From Alphaproteobacteria bacterium (GTDB taxonomy: Bacteria > Pseudomonadota > Alphaproteobacteria > Rhodobacterales > Rhodobacteraceae), in contig JAJRRX010000449.1 in NCBI GenBank assembly GCA_024279075.1, forward strand, positions 1 to 10,521: 10,521 nucleotides of DNA, read 5' to 3'. A program made the translations under genes and the position numbers. Under the pieces are notes generated by a model. It was not told the DNA's origin. It was given only the letters and a program-made list of their open reading frames with translations, and did not search any database. Shown here piece by piece: positions 1-5,960 of the stretch (its first letter is position 1; each line of letters starts with the position of its first letter).

Positions 1-108
1 AGGCATAAAGGTTGCGCCTGCGAGGGCGCGAGGGGAGTGAGGTGAGGCAAGGGCCTCACATCAAAAGTCAAAAACGTTAGAACCTAACAATCTTGGCTTC
101 GCAAATTC
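1..108 (-). other. Hairpin-rich untranslated leader of a leftward gene outside the window
   Basis: No supportable gene lies here. Two inverted repeats are visible: GCGCC/GGCGC at 14-18 and 25-29, and a perfect 7-bp stem GTGAGGC/GCCTCAC at 42-48 and 53-59 with a 4-nt loop. A third, GTTAG/CTAAC, sits at 76-80 and 84-88. None is followed by a T run on either strand, so they do not read as simple terminators. The FNR-type promoter at 109-150 would transcribe this stretch leftward, making it the 5' leader of a gene whose coding part starts at or before position 6. An ATG at 6-4 on the minus strand has only a poor ribosome site, so I do not call a partial CDS. Confidence 0.4.
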
Positions 109-150
109 TGTATAGCGCTGATTCGGTTTGGGCGAATTGACCCAAATCAA
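109..150 (-). promoter_or_regulatory. FNR-type box plus -10 element, promoter firing leftward out of the window
   Basis: Positions 137-150 read TTGAC-CCAA-ATCAA, matching 9 of 10 fixed bases of the FNR/FnrL consensus TTGAT-N4-ATCAA. If this is a class II activator site centred at -41.5 (centre 143.5), transcription on the minus strand would start near 102. The -10 hexamer would then fall exactly at 114-109, where the minus strand reads TATACA (4 of 6 to TATAAT). That agreement in spacing supports a real FNR-dependent promoter. A stem TTTGGG/CCCAAA (127-132, 141-146) overlaps the box. The target lies outside the window. No plus-strand gene follows, because the neighbouring gene ends at 173 on the minus strand. 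Confidence 0.6.
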
Positions 151-172
151 CTAAGTAAAAATGATCGGTGGT

Positions 173-976
173 TCACTCAATTAGCTTTGTCAGGGTTAGG
201 TTGCGGAAAAACCCGTTGGTGCCCGGGCCAACCCACAACCCAATGCGCCCGCCCCCGTCAGCGCCGAGTTTGAGGTCGGTCACTTCCAGTACCGGCATCT
301 CACCATCGTCGATAAACAGGCGCGCGGCCTCGCCCTCAACCTCGATGCGGATTTTGTGCCATGTGGCGGGGCGAATATCGGCGGCGGATTCGTATGCTTC
401 CGGCGCTTCCTCGCGCAGGCGGGCGAAATCCCAATCGGGCATCGAGATATACTGCACCGCATGGTTGCGGCGGGCCTCATCCTCGGCTTGGCCATTTTCG
501 GGGCGCAAGTAAAAGCATTCACCGCTGCTCATATCGTCCGAAATCCGAAAACAAATACCGATAAAGCCACGCGCGATCATGCGGGAGAACCGCGAAACAT
601 TGGGCGACACCGCGCCGTTCAGCTCCACCTCAATGCTGCCATTCTGAAAGTCGCTGCCCTCAAGCACTGCAAAAGTGCGGTCATCATTCATCCGCGGCAG
701 GCCAGATTCGGTGGACTTCACAAACACGCCCTCGCCACCCTGCGCCGCGCCTTCGCTGACCAGCACACGCTGCGCAACCAGCCCGTGGGTAGTGGTGAGC
801 GGATACAGCCGCGCATTTTCACTTGGGGTTTGCACATAGAGGCTTTCCGTCACGCTGCCTTCGGGCACAGGCGTAAGCGTGGCGACCACGCTATCATCAG
901 CATAGAGAAACCAGAAGATGACCCCCGCCAGCACGACCAGTAAAACTGCGAACCCTTTGAATATTTTCTTTAGCAT
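173..976 (-). CDS. Membrane-anchored or secreted LamG/DUF1080-like domain protein
   Basis: The 267-residue protein starts with a lysine-rich tip and one hydrophobic segment (about residues 7-26), either a signal peptide or an N-terminal anchor. The bulk would sit in the periplasm. Residues about 85-265 have the beta-sandwich character of concanavalin A-like/LamG or DUF1080 domains: a segment FQNGSIEVELNG, then GICFRISDD, FYLRPENGQ, a WHKIRIEVEG strand with FIDD after it, and a closing RIGLWVGPGTNGFFRNL. Family members bind or hydrolyse carbohydrate or serve as structural lectin modules. I see no catalytic motif that would assign an enzyme activity. The start is supported by GGGAG at 991-987, 10 nt upstream. 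It is transcribed divergently from a MarR regulator with operators between them, so it is the probable regulatory target. The exact function is unknown. Confidence 0.75.
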   Translation of the reverse strand: MLKKIFKGFAVLLVVLAGVIFWFLYADDSVVATLTPVPEGSVTESLYVQTPSENARLYPLTTTHGLVAQRVLVSEGAAQGGEGVFVKSTESGLPRMNDDRTFAVLEGSDFQNGSIEVELNGAVSPNVSRFSRMIARGFIGICFRISDDMSSGECFYLRPENGQAEDEARRNHAVQYISMPDWDFARLREEAPEAYESAADIRPATWHKIRIEVEGEAARLFIDDGEMPVLEVTDLKLGADGGGRIGLWVGPGTNGFFRNLTLTKLIE

Positions 977-995
977 TTGTTTTTAGCTCCCGTTT

Positions 996-1024
996 TTGCC
1001 ATTCTGTTTGGTATACAATATATC
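996..1024 (+). promoter_or_regulatory. Candidate sigma-70-type promoter of the MarR-family gene
   Basis: TTGCCA at 996-1001 (5 of 6 to TTGACA) is separated by 17 bp from TATATC at 1019-1024 (4 of 6 to TATAAT). The predicted start near 1031 lies inside the first tandem operator, leaving a leader of about 45 nt before the ATG at 1076. Repressor bound there would block its own gene, which is usual for the MarR family. This was assigned by eye. Confidence 0.45.
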
Positions 1025-1060
1025 TTTCTAGCGAGATAGTTATCTTTCTGTCAAGATAGT
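1021..1060. promoter_or_regulatory. Tandem MarR-type operators between the LamG-like gene and the MarR gene
   Basis: Two adjacent 20-bp units (1021-1040 and 1041-1060) share 16 of 20 bases: TATCTTTCT, a variable 4-mer (AGCG or GTCA), then AGATAGT. Each is itself palindromic. The second has perfect arms TATCTT and AAGATA separated by 6 bp (1041-1058), and the first has one mismatch in the arm. An 18-bp dyad with ATCTT/AAGAT arms is the usual shape of a MarR-family dimer site. The centre-to-centre distance of 20 bp is about two helical turns, so two dimers would bind the same face. The operators cover the candidate promoters in both directions. Confidence 0.75.
1025..1054 (-). promoter_or_regulatory. 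Candidate promoter of the LamG-like gene, embedded in the operators
   Basis: On the minus strand TTGACA (1054-1049, a perfect -35 hexamer) is followed after 18 bp by TAGAAA (1030-1025, 4 of 6 to TATAAT). The start would fall near 1018, about 42 nt before the ATG at 976. Both hexamers lie inside the tandem operator block, so bound MarR protein would be expected to repress this gene. The -10 is only moderate. Confidence 0.4.
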
Positions 1061-1075
1061 TTTGAAGGAGCCTTG

Positions 1076-1549
1076 ATGACCATTTGTGATGAACCAACGG
1101 CATGGGCCTTGTTGGAAGACCGAACAGTAAAAACGGTGCTGGGCCTTGATCGGGCGCAAAGCCATTTGCGCGATCGCAATATTAAATCCGTGGCCAGCTT
1201 TGGCCTCACATGGGGGCAATTTTCAACCTTAACCGCATTGCGGCAAGCCCCGCTGCCGCACCAGTTGCTGCCATCGCAGCTTTATGGGCCGGTGCAAGTG
1301 ACCTCGGGCGGGATGACCAAAATTCTGGACGGGTTAGAGCAAAAGGGGCTTATTTGCCGCGTGGATAACCCGAAAGACCGGCGCGGGCAGTTTGCCCGGC
1401 TTACGGATGAAGGGTTTACCAAGGTCAACACCGTGGCCGCCGCGCTGCAAGCGGATGTGGCCAAAACCTTTGAAGGCACGCTCACCGAGCAGGAACAAGC
1501 CGATTTGGCACGGCTGGTGGCGCGGCTATGCCAGAGCCTCGGCGCATAA
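1076..1549 (+). CDS. MarR-family winged-helix transcriptional regulator
   Basis: The product is about 157 residues, the normal MarR-family length, and is a cytoplasmic dimeric DNA-binding protein. After a helical N-terminus, a winged helix-turn-helix runs roughly from FGLTWGQFSTLTAL through VTSGGMTKILDGLEQKGLI (recognition helix) to the wing DNPKDRRGQFARLTDEG, whose DRR...LT-EG pattern is characteristic. A C-terminal helix follows for dimerisation. I chose the ATG at 1076 because the ribosome site GAAGGAG (1064-1070) is 5 nt from it but only 2 nt from an alternative TTG at 1073. The gene is divergent from the LamG-like protein, with two matching operators between them, which suggests autoregulation and control of that neighbour. 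The ligand cannot be read from the sequence. The gene ends inside a bidirectional terminator. Confidence 0.9.
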   Translation: MTICDEPTAWALLEDRTVKTVLGLDRAQSHLRDRNIKSVASFGLTWGQFSTLTALRQAPLPHQLLPSQLYGPVQVTSGGMTKILDGLEQKGLICRVDNPKDRRGQFARLTDEGFTKVNTVAAALQADVAKTFEGTLTEQEQADLARLVARLCQSLGA

Positions 1550-1580
1550 AAAAGGCCCGACATTGCTGCCGGGCCTTTTT
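1549..1580. terminator. Bidirectional intrinsic terminator between marR and ccoP
   Basis: The arms AAAAAGGCCCG (1549-1559) and CGGGCCTTTTT (1570-1580) are perfect complements around a 10-nt loop. A GC stem flanked by A and T runs works in both directions. It ends the MarR gene, whose stop codon overlaps its first base, and the leftward ccoNOQP transcript, whose last codon is at 1597. Confidence 0.9.
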
Positions 1581-1596
1581 CAAATATCGGGCGTGA

Positions 1597-2466
1597 CTAC
1601 TCGCCGCCACCCAATGAGTGGATATAAACCGCAGCTTGGCGAATCTGGCTTTCAGACAAGCGGCCAGACCATGCAGGCATAACGCCAAAGCGCGCGTATG
1701 TTACGGTTTCTGTCAGCGTTTCTTCGTCTGAGCCATAAAGCCAGATCGCGTCTGTCAGGTTTGGCGCGCCAACGAAGCGATCACCGGTGCCGTCATCTGC
1801 GTGGCAAGCGGCGCAGTTGTCAAGGAACAGGTTTTTGCCGTCCTCGGTTTCTACAGCGCCGTTGATGCCCGAAAGCGAGCCAACATATTGCACAAGTCCG
1901 CTAATTTCCTCTTTGTTGAGGAATTCACCAAAGGCAGGCATTTGCGACGTGCGTGTATCCAGATCAGTTTCGTAACGGATGCCGTGGTTAACGGTGGTGT
2001 AGATATCCTCTATAGAACCGCCCCAAAGCCAGTCATCGTCGATCAGGCTTGGGTAGCCCTTGGCCCCATTGGCACCGGCACCGTGGCACTGAGCGCAAAA
2101 GGTTTGGAATACCGCGCGGCCACCGTTATAAGCAAAACCGTCAGCCTCGCCGCCAACAAGATCATCCGTGGAAATCGCAGCCAGTTCCAGCTCGTTTATC
2201 CGCGCCGTAAGAGGTGCGTTTTGTGCTTCCACGGCTGCGATATCTGCCGCCACTTCCCCGCGAGAGGAATAGCCGAGCAGGCCCGGAGTGGCCCCGCCGG
2301 GTAGGGGGATAGCCGGGTAAGCAATGGCATAACCGATGCCCCAGATGATGGTGAGGTAAGTTGTCCAGAGCCACCAGCGTGGCAGTGGGTTGTTATACTC
2401 TTCGATCCCGTCCCATGAGTGGCCCGTGGTTTCGACTTCCGGTTTTTTTACAGGTTTTCTAGCCAT
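1597..2466 (-). CDS. ccoP: Cytochrome c oxidase cbb3-type subunit III (dihaem c), CcoP
   Basis: This 289-residue dihaem cytochrome c passes electrons from the bc1 complex or soluble cytochromes to CcoO and then CcoN. It is held in the cytoplasmic membrane with its haem domains in the periplasm. The conserved N-terminus (HSWDGIEEYNNPLPRWW, residues 16-32) leads into one membrane helix (about 32-52). Haem motifs CAQCH (124-128) and CAACH (218-222) follow, with likely methionine ligands in QMPAF (M176) and VMPAW (M263). Its start overlaps the ccoQ stop by one base (TAATG), and AGGAGAG lies just upstream. It is the last gene of the operon; a terminator follows, so ccoGHIS must be encoded elsewhere. 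Confidence 0.97.
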   Translation of the reverse strand: MARKPVKKPEVETTGHSWDGIEEYNNPLPRWWLWTTYLTIIWGIGYAIAYPAIPLPGGATPGLLGYSSRGEVAADIAAVEAQNAPLTARINELELAAISTDDLVGGEADGFAYNGGRAVFQTFCAQCHGAGANGAKGYPSLIDDDWLWGGSIEDIYTTVNHGIRYETDLDTRTSQMPAFGEFLNKEEISGLVQYVGSLSGINGAVETEDGKNLFLDNCAACHADDGTGDRFVGAPNLTDAIWLYGSDEETLTETVTYARFGVMPAWSGRLSESQIRQAAVYIHSLGGGE

Positions 2467-2645
2467 TATTTCTCTCCTGACTTGTCTTCAACCAAGACAT
2501 CGTCATCTTGCAGCGGCAGGTTGCGCAAATGGTCATAACTTTTCTTGGTGCCGGGGCGAAAAGCGAAGATGATAACACCGATGAAAAAGGTAAACATCAT
2601 CAGCATAAACCAGCTATCGGCCAGCTCTCGTAGTATTGTATACAT
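2466..2645 (-). CDS. ccoQ: Cytochrome c oxidase cbb3-type subunit IV, CcoQ
   Basis: This small subunit of about 59 residues has one membrane helix (roughly SWFMLMMFTFFIGVIIFAF), followed by the family's FRPG motif and an acidic tail. CcoQ helps keep the cbb3 complex stable and active, and in Rhodobacter it has been linked to redox signalling. Two ATGs stand in a row. AGGAGG at 2656-2651 is 5 nt from the ATG at 2645 but only 2 nt from the one at 2648, so I prefer 2645. The ribosome site overlaps the ccoO stop, and the gene's own stop overlaps the ccoP start, which indicates translational coupling. Confidence 0.93.
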   Translation of the reverse strand: MYTILRELADSWFMLMMFTFFIGVIIFAFRPGTKKSYDHLRNLPLQDDDVLVEDKSGEK

Positions 2646-2654
2646 CATACCCTC

Positions 2655-3386
2655 CTAGCGGCTTGCGTCTGGTTCAAAGGTTGAGAAATCAACCATTGTG
2701 CCCAGCACTTGCAGATAAGCGATCAGCGCATCCATTTCGGTCAGCTCTGGCTGGCCGTCAAAGTTGCGCGCTACGACCCGCTCGTCATAGTTGGCATAAA
2801 GGCTGTCTATGCCGTCACTATAAGGGTCGAGCTGGGCCAGCAGGTCTTCCTTGGCCGAGGCGATCATCACTTCGGTATAAGGCACACCCACCATCGCGTC
2901 AGCGATTAGGCGATCCTCAACAAACTCGATGTTGAGCTTGGTGCGCTTAAGGAAAGCGTATTCAGGCATGATCGATTCAGGCACAACCGAGCGCGGGTCG
3001 CTCAGGTGGTCCACGTGCCACTCATCAGAGTAGCGGCCACCAACGCGCGCCAAATCTGGCCCTGTGCGCTTGGAGCCCCACTGGAACGGATGGTCATATT
3101 GGCTTTCGGCCGCCAGCGAATAGTGGCCATAGCGCTCCACTTCGTCGCGCATCGGCCGGATCATTTGACTGTGGCACACATAGCAGCCTTCACGCACATA
3201 AATGTCTCGCCCGGCCAGCTCCAGCGGGGTGTAGGGGCGCATGCCCTCTACATCCTCGATGGTGTTTTGCAGGTAGAAAAGCGGCACGATTTCAACCAAG
3301 CCACCGATGCTAACCACCACAAGGGAGAGCACCATCAGGAGGGTGGCGTTACGTTCAATAACGCCGTGTTTGTCTAGAATTCCCAT
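2655..3386 (-). CDS. ccoO: Cytochrome c oxidase cbb3-type subunit II (monohaem c), CcoO
   Basis: This 243-residue membrane-anchored monohaem cytochrome c carries electrons from CcoP to the haem b of CcoN. One N-terminal membrane helix (about 15-37) is followed by a periplasmic domain with the haem motif CYVCH (68-72) in the conserved context YVREGCYVCHSQMIRP. Further family landmarks are WGSKRTGPDLARVGGRYSD and the axial methionine M140 in VVPESIMPEY. Length and motifs are complete. It lies 11 bp after ccoN, and a GGAAAGAG ribosome site falls in that gap. Confidence 0.97.
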   Translation of the reverse strand: MGILDKHGVIERNATLLMVLSLVVVSIGGLVEIVPLFYLQNTIEDVEGMRPYTPLELAGRDIYVREGCYVCHSQMIRPMRDEVERYGHYSLAAESQYDHPFQWGSKRTGPDLARVGGRYSDEWHVDHLSDPRSVVPESIMPEYAFLKRTKLNIEFVEDRLIADAMVGVPYTEVMIASAKEDLLAQLDPYSDGIDSLYANYDERVVARNFDGQPELTEMDALIAYLQVLGTMVDFSTFEPDASR

Positions 3387-3397
3387 AGTCTCTTTCC

Positions 3398-5005
3398 TTA
3401 TTCAGCAGGCACGGCGGTCGTGGCTTGTTTTGGCGTTGCAGCGCCAGCCCCGATCATCGTCATCCGAAGGTTATACGCCATGATCAGCGCACCAGTGAGG
3501 TAGAACAAGCCACCTGTGCCACGGGTTACCAGCAGCGCAAATTTAGCCACAACCGTGTCAGCGAAGGAGTTCACAAGGAAGCCTTGCGCATCAACTTCGC
3601 GCCACATTAGGCCTTCCATAATGCCCGAAACCCACATGGATGATGCGTAAAGCACGATACCAATCGTGGCGAGCCAGAAGTGGTAGTTCACCAGCTTCAA
3701 GGAATAAAGCCGCTCACGGCCCCAGAGCTTTGGCGTCAGGAAGTAGAGCGCCCCGAAGGTGATCATCCCGTTCCAGCCCAAAGCACCGGAGTGCACGTGG
3801 CCAATGGTCCAGTCTGTATAGTGGCTTAGCGAGTTCACTGCTTTAATCGCCATCATCGGCCCTTCAAAGGTCGACATGCCGTAAAACGCGATGGATACAA
3901 CCATGATTCGCAAAACAGGGTCTGTGCGCAGCTTATCCCACGCACCAGAGAGCGTCATCAAACCGTTGATCATACCACCCCAGGACGGCATCCAGAGGAT
4001 GATCGACATCACCATACCCAGCGTTTGGGCCCAGTCAGGCAGCGCTGTGTAGTGCAGGTGGTGTGGGCCAGCCCAGATATAAAGGAAGATCAGCGCCCAG
4101 AAGTGAACGATGGAAAGCTTATAGGAGAACACCGGGCGGTCCGCCTGTTTTGGCACGAAGTAGTACATCATGCCAAGGAAGCCCGCTGTCAGGAAGAAAC
4201 CAACGGCGTTATGGCCATACCACCATTGCGTCATGGCATCTTGCACGCCCGAGAACAGCGACACCGATTTGGAGCCAAAGATTGATACAGGCACCGCGAG
4301 GTTATTCACAATATGCAACATGGCGATGGTAATAATGAAGGCGAGGTAGAACCAGTTGGCCACATAAATATGCGGCTCTTTGCGCTTATAAATCGTACCA
4401 GCGAATACAATGAGGTAGGCGACCCAAACAATGGTCAACCAAATGTCGATATACCATTCAGGCTCAGCATATTCGCGGCTTTGACTGGCCCCAAGCACAT
4501 AGCTGAACGCGGCCAAAACGATGAAGAGCTGATAGCCCCAGAACACAAACCAAGCTAGATTGCCGCCAAATAACCGCGCCGCCGAGGTGCGCTGCACCAC
4601 ATAAAACGAGGTAGCGATCAGCGCATTGCCGCCAAAGGCAAAGATAACAGCCGAGGTATGCAACGGGCGCAAGCGACCAAAATTGAGGTAACCATTGGTT
4701 AGCTCGCTCAAGTTCATGCTCGGGAAGGCAAGCTGAAACGCAATCCACGCCCCGACCGAAAAACCGGTGATGCCCCATGCGACCGTGGCAATTACGCCAG
4801 CGCGCACAACCCCGTCCATATAGCCGGTTTCGGCAGGTGCCGGCGCATTGCCGATTTTGCCGATTTCACGAATAAACAGGATACCTGCCCAAAGAATGAT
4901 GATAATCGCACTGACCTGATAAGATAGATCCCTTGCGAAGTTTGTTGCGAATGCCGCCGCGAGCACAATGGCCCCAAGCACAACCGCCTTGATGATATGT
5001 TGCAT
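3398..5005 (-). CDS. ccoN: Cytochrome c oxidase cbb3-type subunit I (catalytic), CcoN
   Basis: This 535-residue haem-copper oxidase subunit reduces O2 to water with very high oxygen affinity and pumps protons. It has about a dozen or more membrane helices. By alignment from memory to known cbb3 enzymes, the visible ligands are H116 (RPLHTSA) and H405 for low-spin haem b, H403 (IGHVHSG) for haem b3, and H265 (WWYGHN), H315 and H316 (AGPHHLH) for CuB. Y309 (FLYIWAG) matches the tyrosine covalently linked to the CuB histidine. The spacings Y309-H315 and H265-H315 agree with the family. It is the first gene of the operon, with GAGGG about 8 nt before the ATG and an FNR box about 85-98 bp upstream. 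Confidence 0.98.
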   Translation of the reverse strand: MQHIIKAVVLGAIVLAAAFATNFARDLSYQVSAIIIILWAGILFIREIGKIGNAPAPAETGYMDGVVRAGVIATVAWGITGFSVGAWIAFQLAFPSMNLSELTNGYLNFGRLRPLHTSAVIFAFGGNALIATSFYVVQRTSAARLFGGNLAWFVFWGYQLFIVLAAFSYVLGASQSREYAEPEWYIDIWLTIVWVAYLIVFAGTIYKRKEPHIYVANWFYLAFIITIAMLHIVNNLAVPVSIFGSKSVSLFSGVQDAMTQWWYGHNAVGFFLTAGFLGMMYYFVPKQADRPVFSYKLSIVHFWALIFLYIWAGPHHLHYTALPDWAQTLGMVMSIILWMPSWGGMINGLMTLSGAWDKLRTDPVLRIMVVSIAFYGMSTFEGPMMAIKAVNSLSHYTDWTIGHVHSGALGWNGMITFGALYFLTPKLWGRERLYSLKLVNYHFWLATIGIVLYASSMWVSGIMEGLMWREVDAQGFLVNSFADTVVAKFALLVTRGTGGLFYLTGALIMAYNLRMTMIGAGAATPKQATTAVPAE

Positions 5006-5089
5006 ATTAACGCCCTCATTTCAGAATCGAGCAGATATACTCCGCCCGTTATTATGCTTGGGTAGTGGTGCATCAAGGTTAATACAACA

Positions 5090-5103
5090 TTGATCTAGGT
5101 CAA
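5090..5103 (-). promoter_or_regulatory. FNR/FnrL box upstream of ccoN
   Basis: The sequence TTGAT-CTAG-GTCAA matches 9 of 10 fixed bases of TTGAT-N4-ATCAA. It lies in the 121-bp gap between the fnrL stop and the ccoN start, so its target is ccoN. The nearest good -10 on the minus strand is CATAAT (5056-5051, 5 of 6). That would put the box near -52 rather than the classic -41.5, so the exact promoter is uncertain. FnrL activation of ccoNOQP at low oxygen is established in Rhodobacter. Confidence 0.85.
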
Positions 5104-5126
5104 GTTGCGTCTCTATTTCACATATT

Positions 5127-5876
5127 TTATGCGATAAACCCACCGTCGGAATCATCCGAGGCTTCGCCCAGCAAGCGCACATAATCAGGCACCCGAATAT
5201 GGCGGGCATCCTCCATAATGATAACACCAGATTTTTTAAGCGCTGAAAACTGGCGGCTGACCGTCTCGATGGTCAAGCCAAGGTAATCCGCCATAGCTTC
5301 GCGTGTCAGCGGCACCTCAAAGCGCAAGCCATCGCCAAGCTTTTCATGGCTGAGTTCAGAGCCTCGGCGGGCAAAAATCACAAGCATACTTGCGATTTTC
5401 TCACGTGCGGTCTTGCGGCCCAGCAGCAGCATCCACTCACGCGCCGAGTCCAGCTCGTCCATTGTCATGTCTAGTAAACGGCGCTCAAGCGCTGGAGTAT
5501 CGTCGATCAAATCGTTAAATTTACTGACCCTGAAATGGCAAACCATCACCTCGTTTGCCGCCACCACGTCATAAGGCGCAACCTTGCGCCCGGGCCTGCC
5601 AATAAAGTCTGATGGCAGCAAAAGCCCGACCATTTGGCGGCGCCCATCGGCCAGGCTGCGTGAAAGTGTCGCCACACCATAAACCACCGAGCCAATCAGC
5701 GGCATTTCCTCTCCGGCCCACACAATGGTCTCGCCCGCTTGGTAAGTTTTGTAGGATTTGATGTCGTCGAGCTGCTCCAGCTCGGGTGGTTCGCAATAGG
5801 CGCAGATGGCACGATGCCTGATCGGGCAATCGCCACAGCGCATATTTGCTTCAATTTTCGGCACCAAATGGGGCAT
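5127..5876 (-). CDS. fnrL: FNR/CRP-family oxygen-responsive transcriptional regulator (FnrL)
   Basis: This 249-residue cytoplasmic regulator is activated when an oxygen-labile [4Fe-4S] cluster allows dimerisation. Candidate cluster cysteines are C14, C17, C25 and C28 near the N-terminus and C113 (MVCHFRV) in the cyclic-nucleotide-fold domain. A long dimer helix runs from about 125 to 155. The helix-turn-helix (LTREAMADYLGLTIETVSR) carries E204, S207 and R208, the E--SR triad that reads TTGAT half-sites in FNR proteins. That matches the three FNR boxes in this window. The start is supported by AGGTAGG 7 nt before the ATG. It sits between ccoN and a divergent hemN, as in Rhodobacter sphaeroides. 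No terminator follows, so some read-through into ccoN is possible. Confidence 0.95.
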   Translation of the reverse strand: MPHLVPKIEANMRCGDCPIRHRAICAYCEPPELEQLDDIKSYKTYQAGETIVWAGEEMPLIGSVVYGVATLSRSLADGRRQMVGLLLPSDFIGRPGRKVAPYDVVAANEVMVCHFRVSKFNDLIDDTPALERRLLDMTMDELDSAREWMLLLGRKTAREKIASMLVIFARRGSELSHEKLGDGLRFEVPLTREAMADYLGLTIETVSRQFSALKKSGVIIMEDARHIRVPDYVRLLGEASDDSDGGFIA

Positions 5877-5912
5877 AAGTTAGCCTACCTTTAGGGGGAA
5901 AGTATGTCTAGC

Positions 5913-5926
5913 TTGATCTCGATCAA
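5913..5926 (+). promoter_or_regulatory. Perfect FNR/FnrL box between fnrL and hemN
   Basis: TTGAT-CTCG-ATCAA matches the FNR consensus at all 10 fixed bases. Its centre (5919.5) is exactly 41.5 bp before position 5961, which is also the ATG I prefer for hemN; the -10 window (5949-5954) reads TATTCG, only 3 of 6. In the other direction a -41.5 start for fnrL would fall at 5878, with a poor -10 (AGGTAG). hemN is therefore the more likely target, although autoregulation of fnrL is possible. The box lies inside the reading frame if hemN starts at 5904. Confidence 0.88.
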
Positions 5927-5960
5927 GGTTTCACACCTTATATGCGACTATTCGACCAAG

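Noticed and set aside
127..146. TTTGGG/CCCAAA hairpin as a terminator of the LamG-like gene
   Set aside because: The stem is 6 bp with an 8-nt loop and no T run follows on the minus strand. The bases are better explained by the overlapping FNR box.
356..943. A 195-codon plus-strand open frame opposite the LamG-like gene
   Set aside because: It is antisense to a gene with a clear signal sequence, ribosome site and family motifs. The frame has no recognisable domain and no ribosome site, so it is a shadow of high-GC coding DNA.
1801..2304. A 167-codon plus-strand open frame inside ccoP
   Set aside because: It is complementary to the haem-binding coding sequence of ccoP and has no domain of its own.
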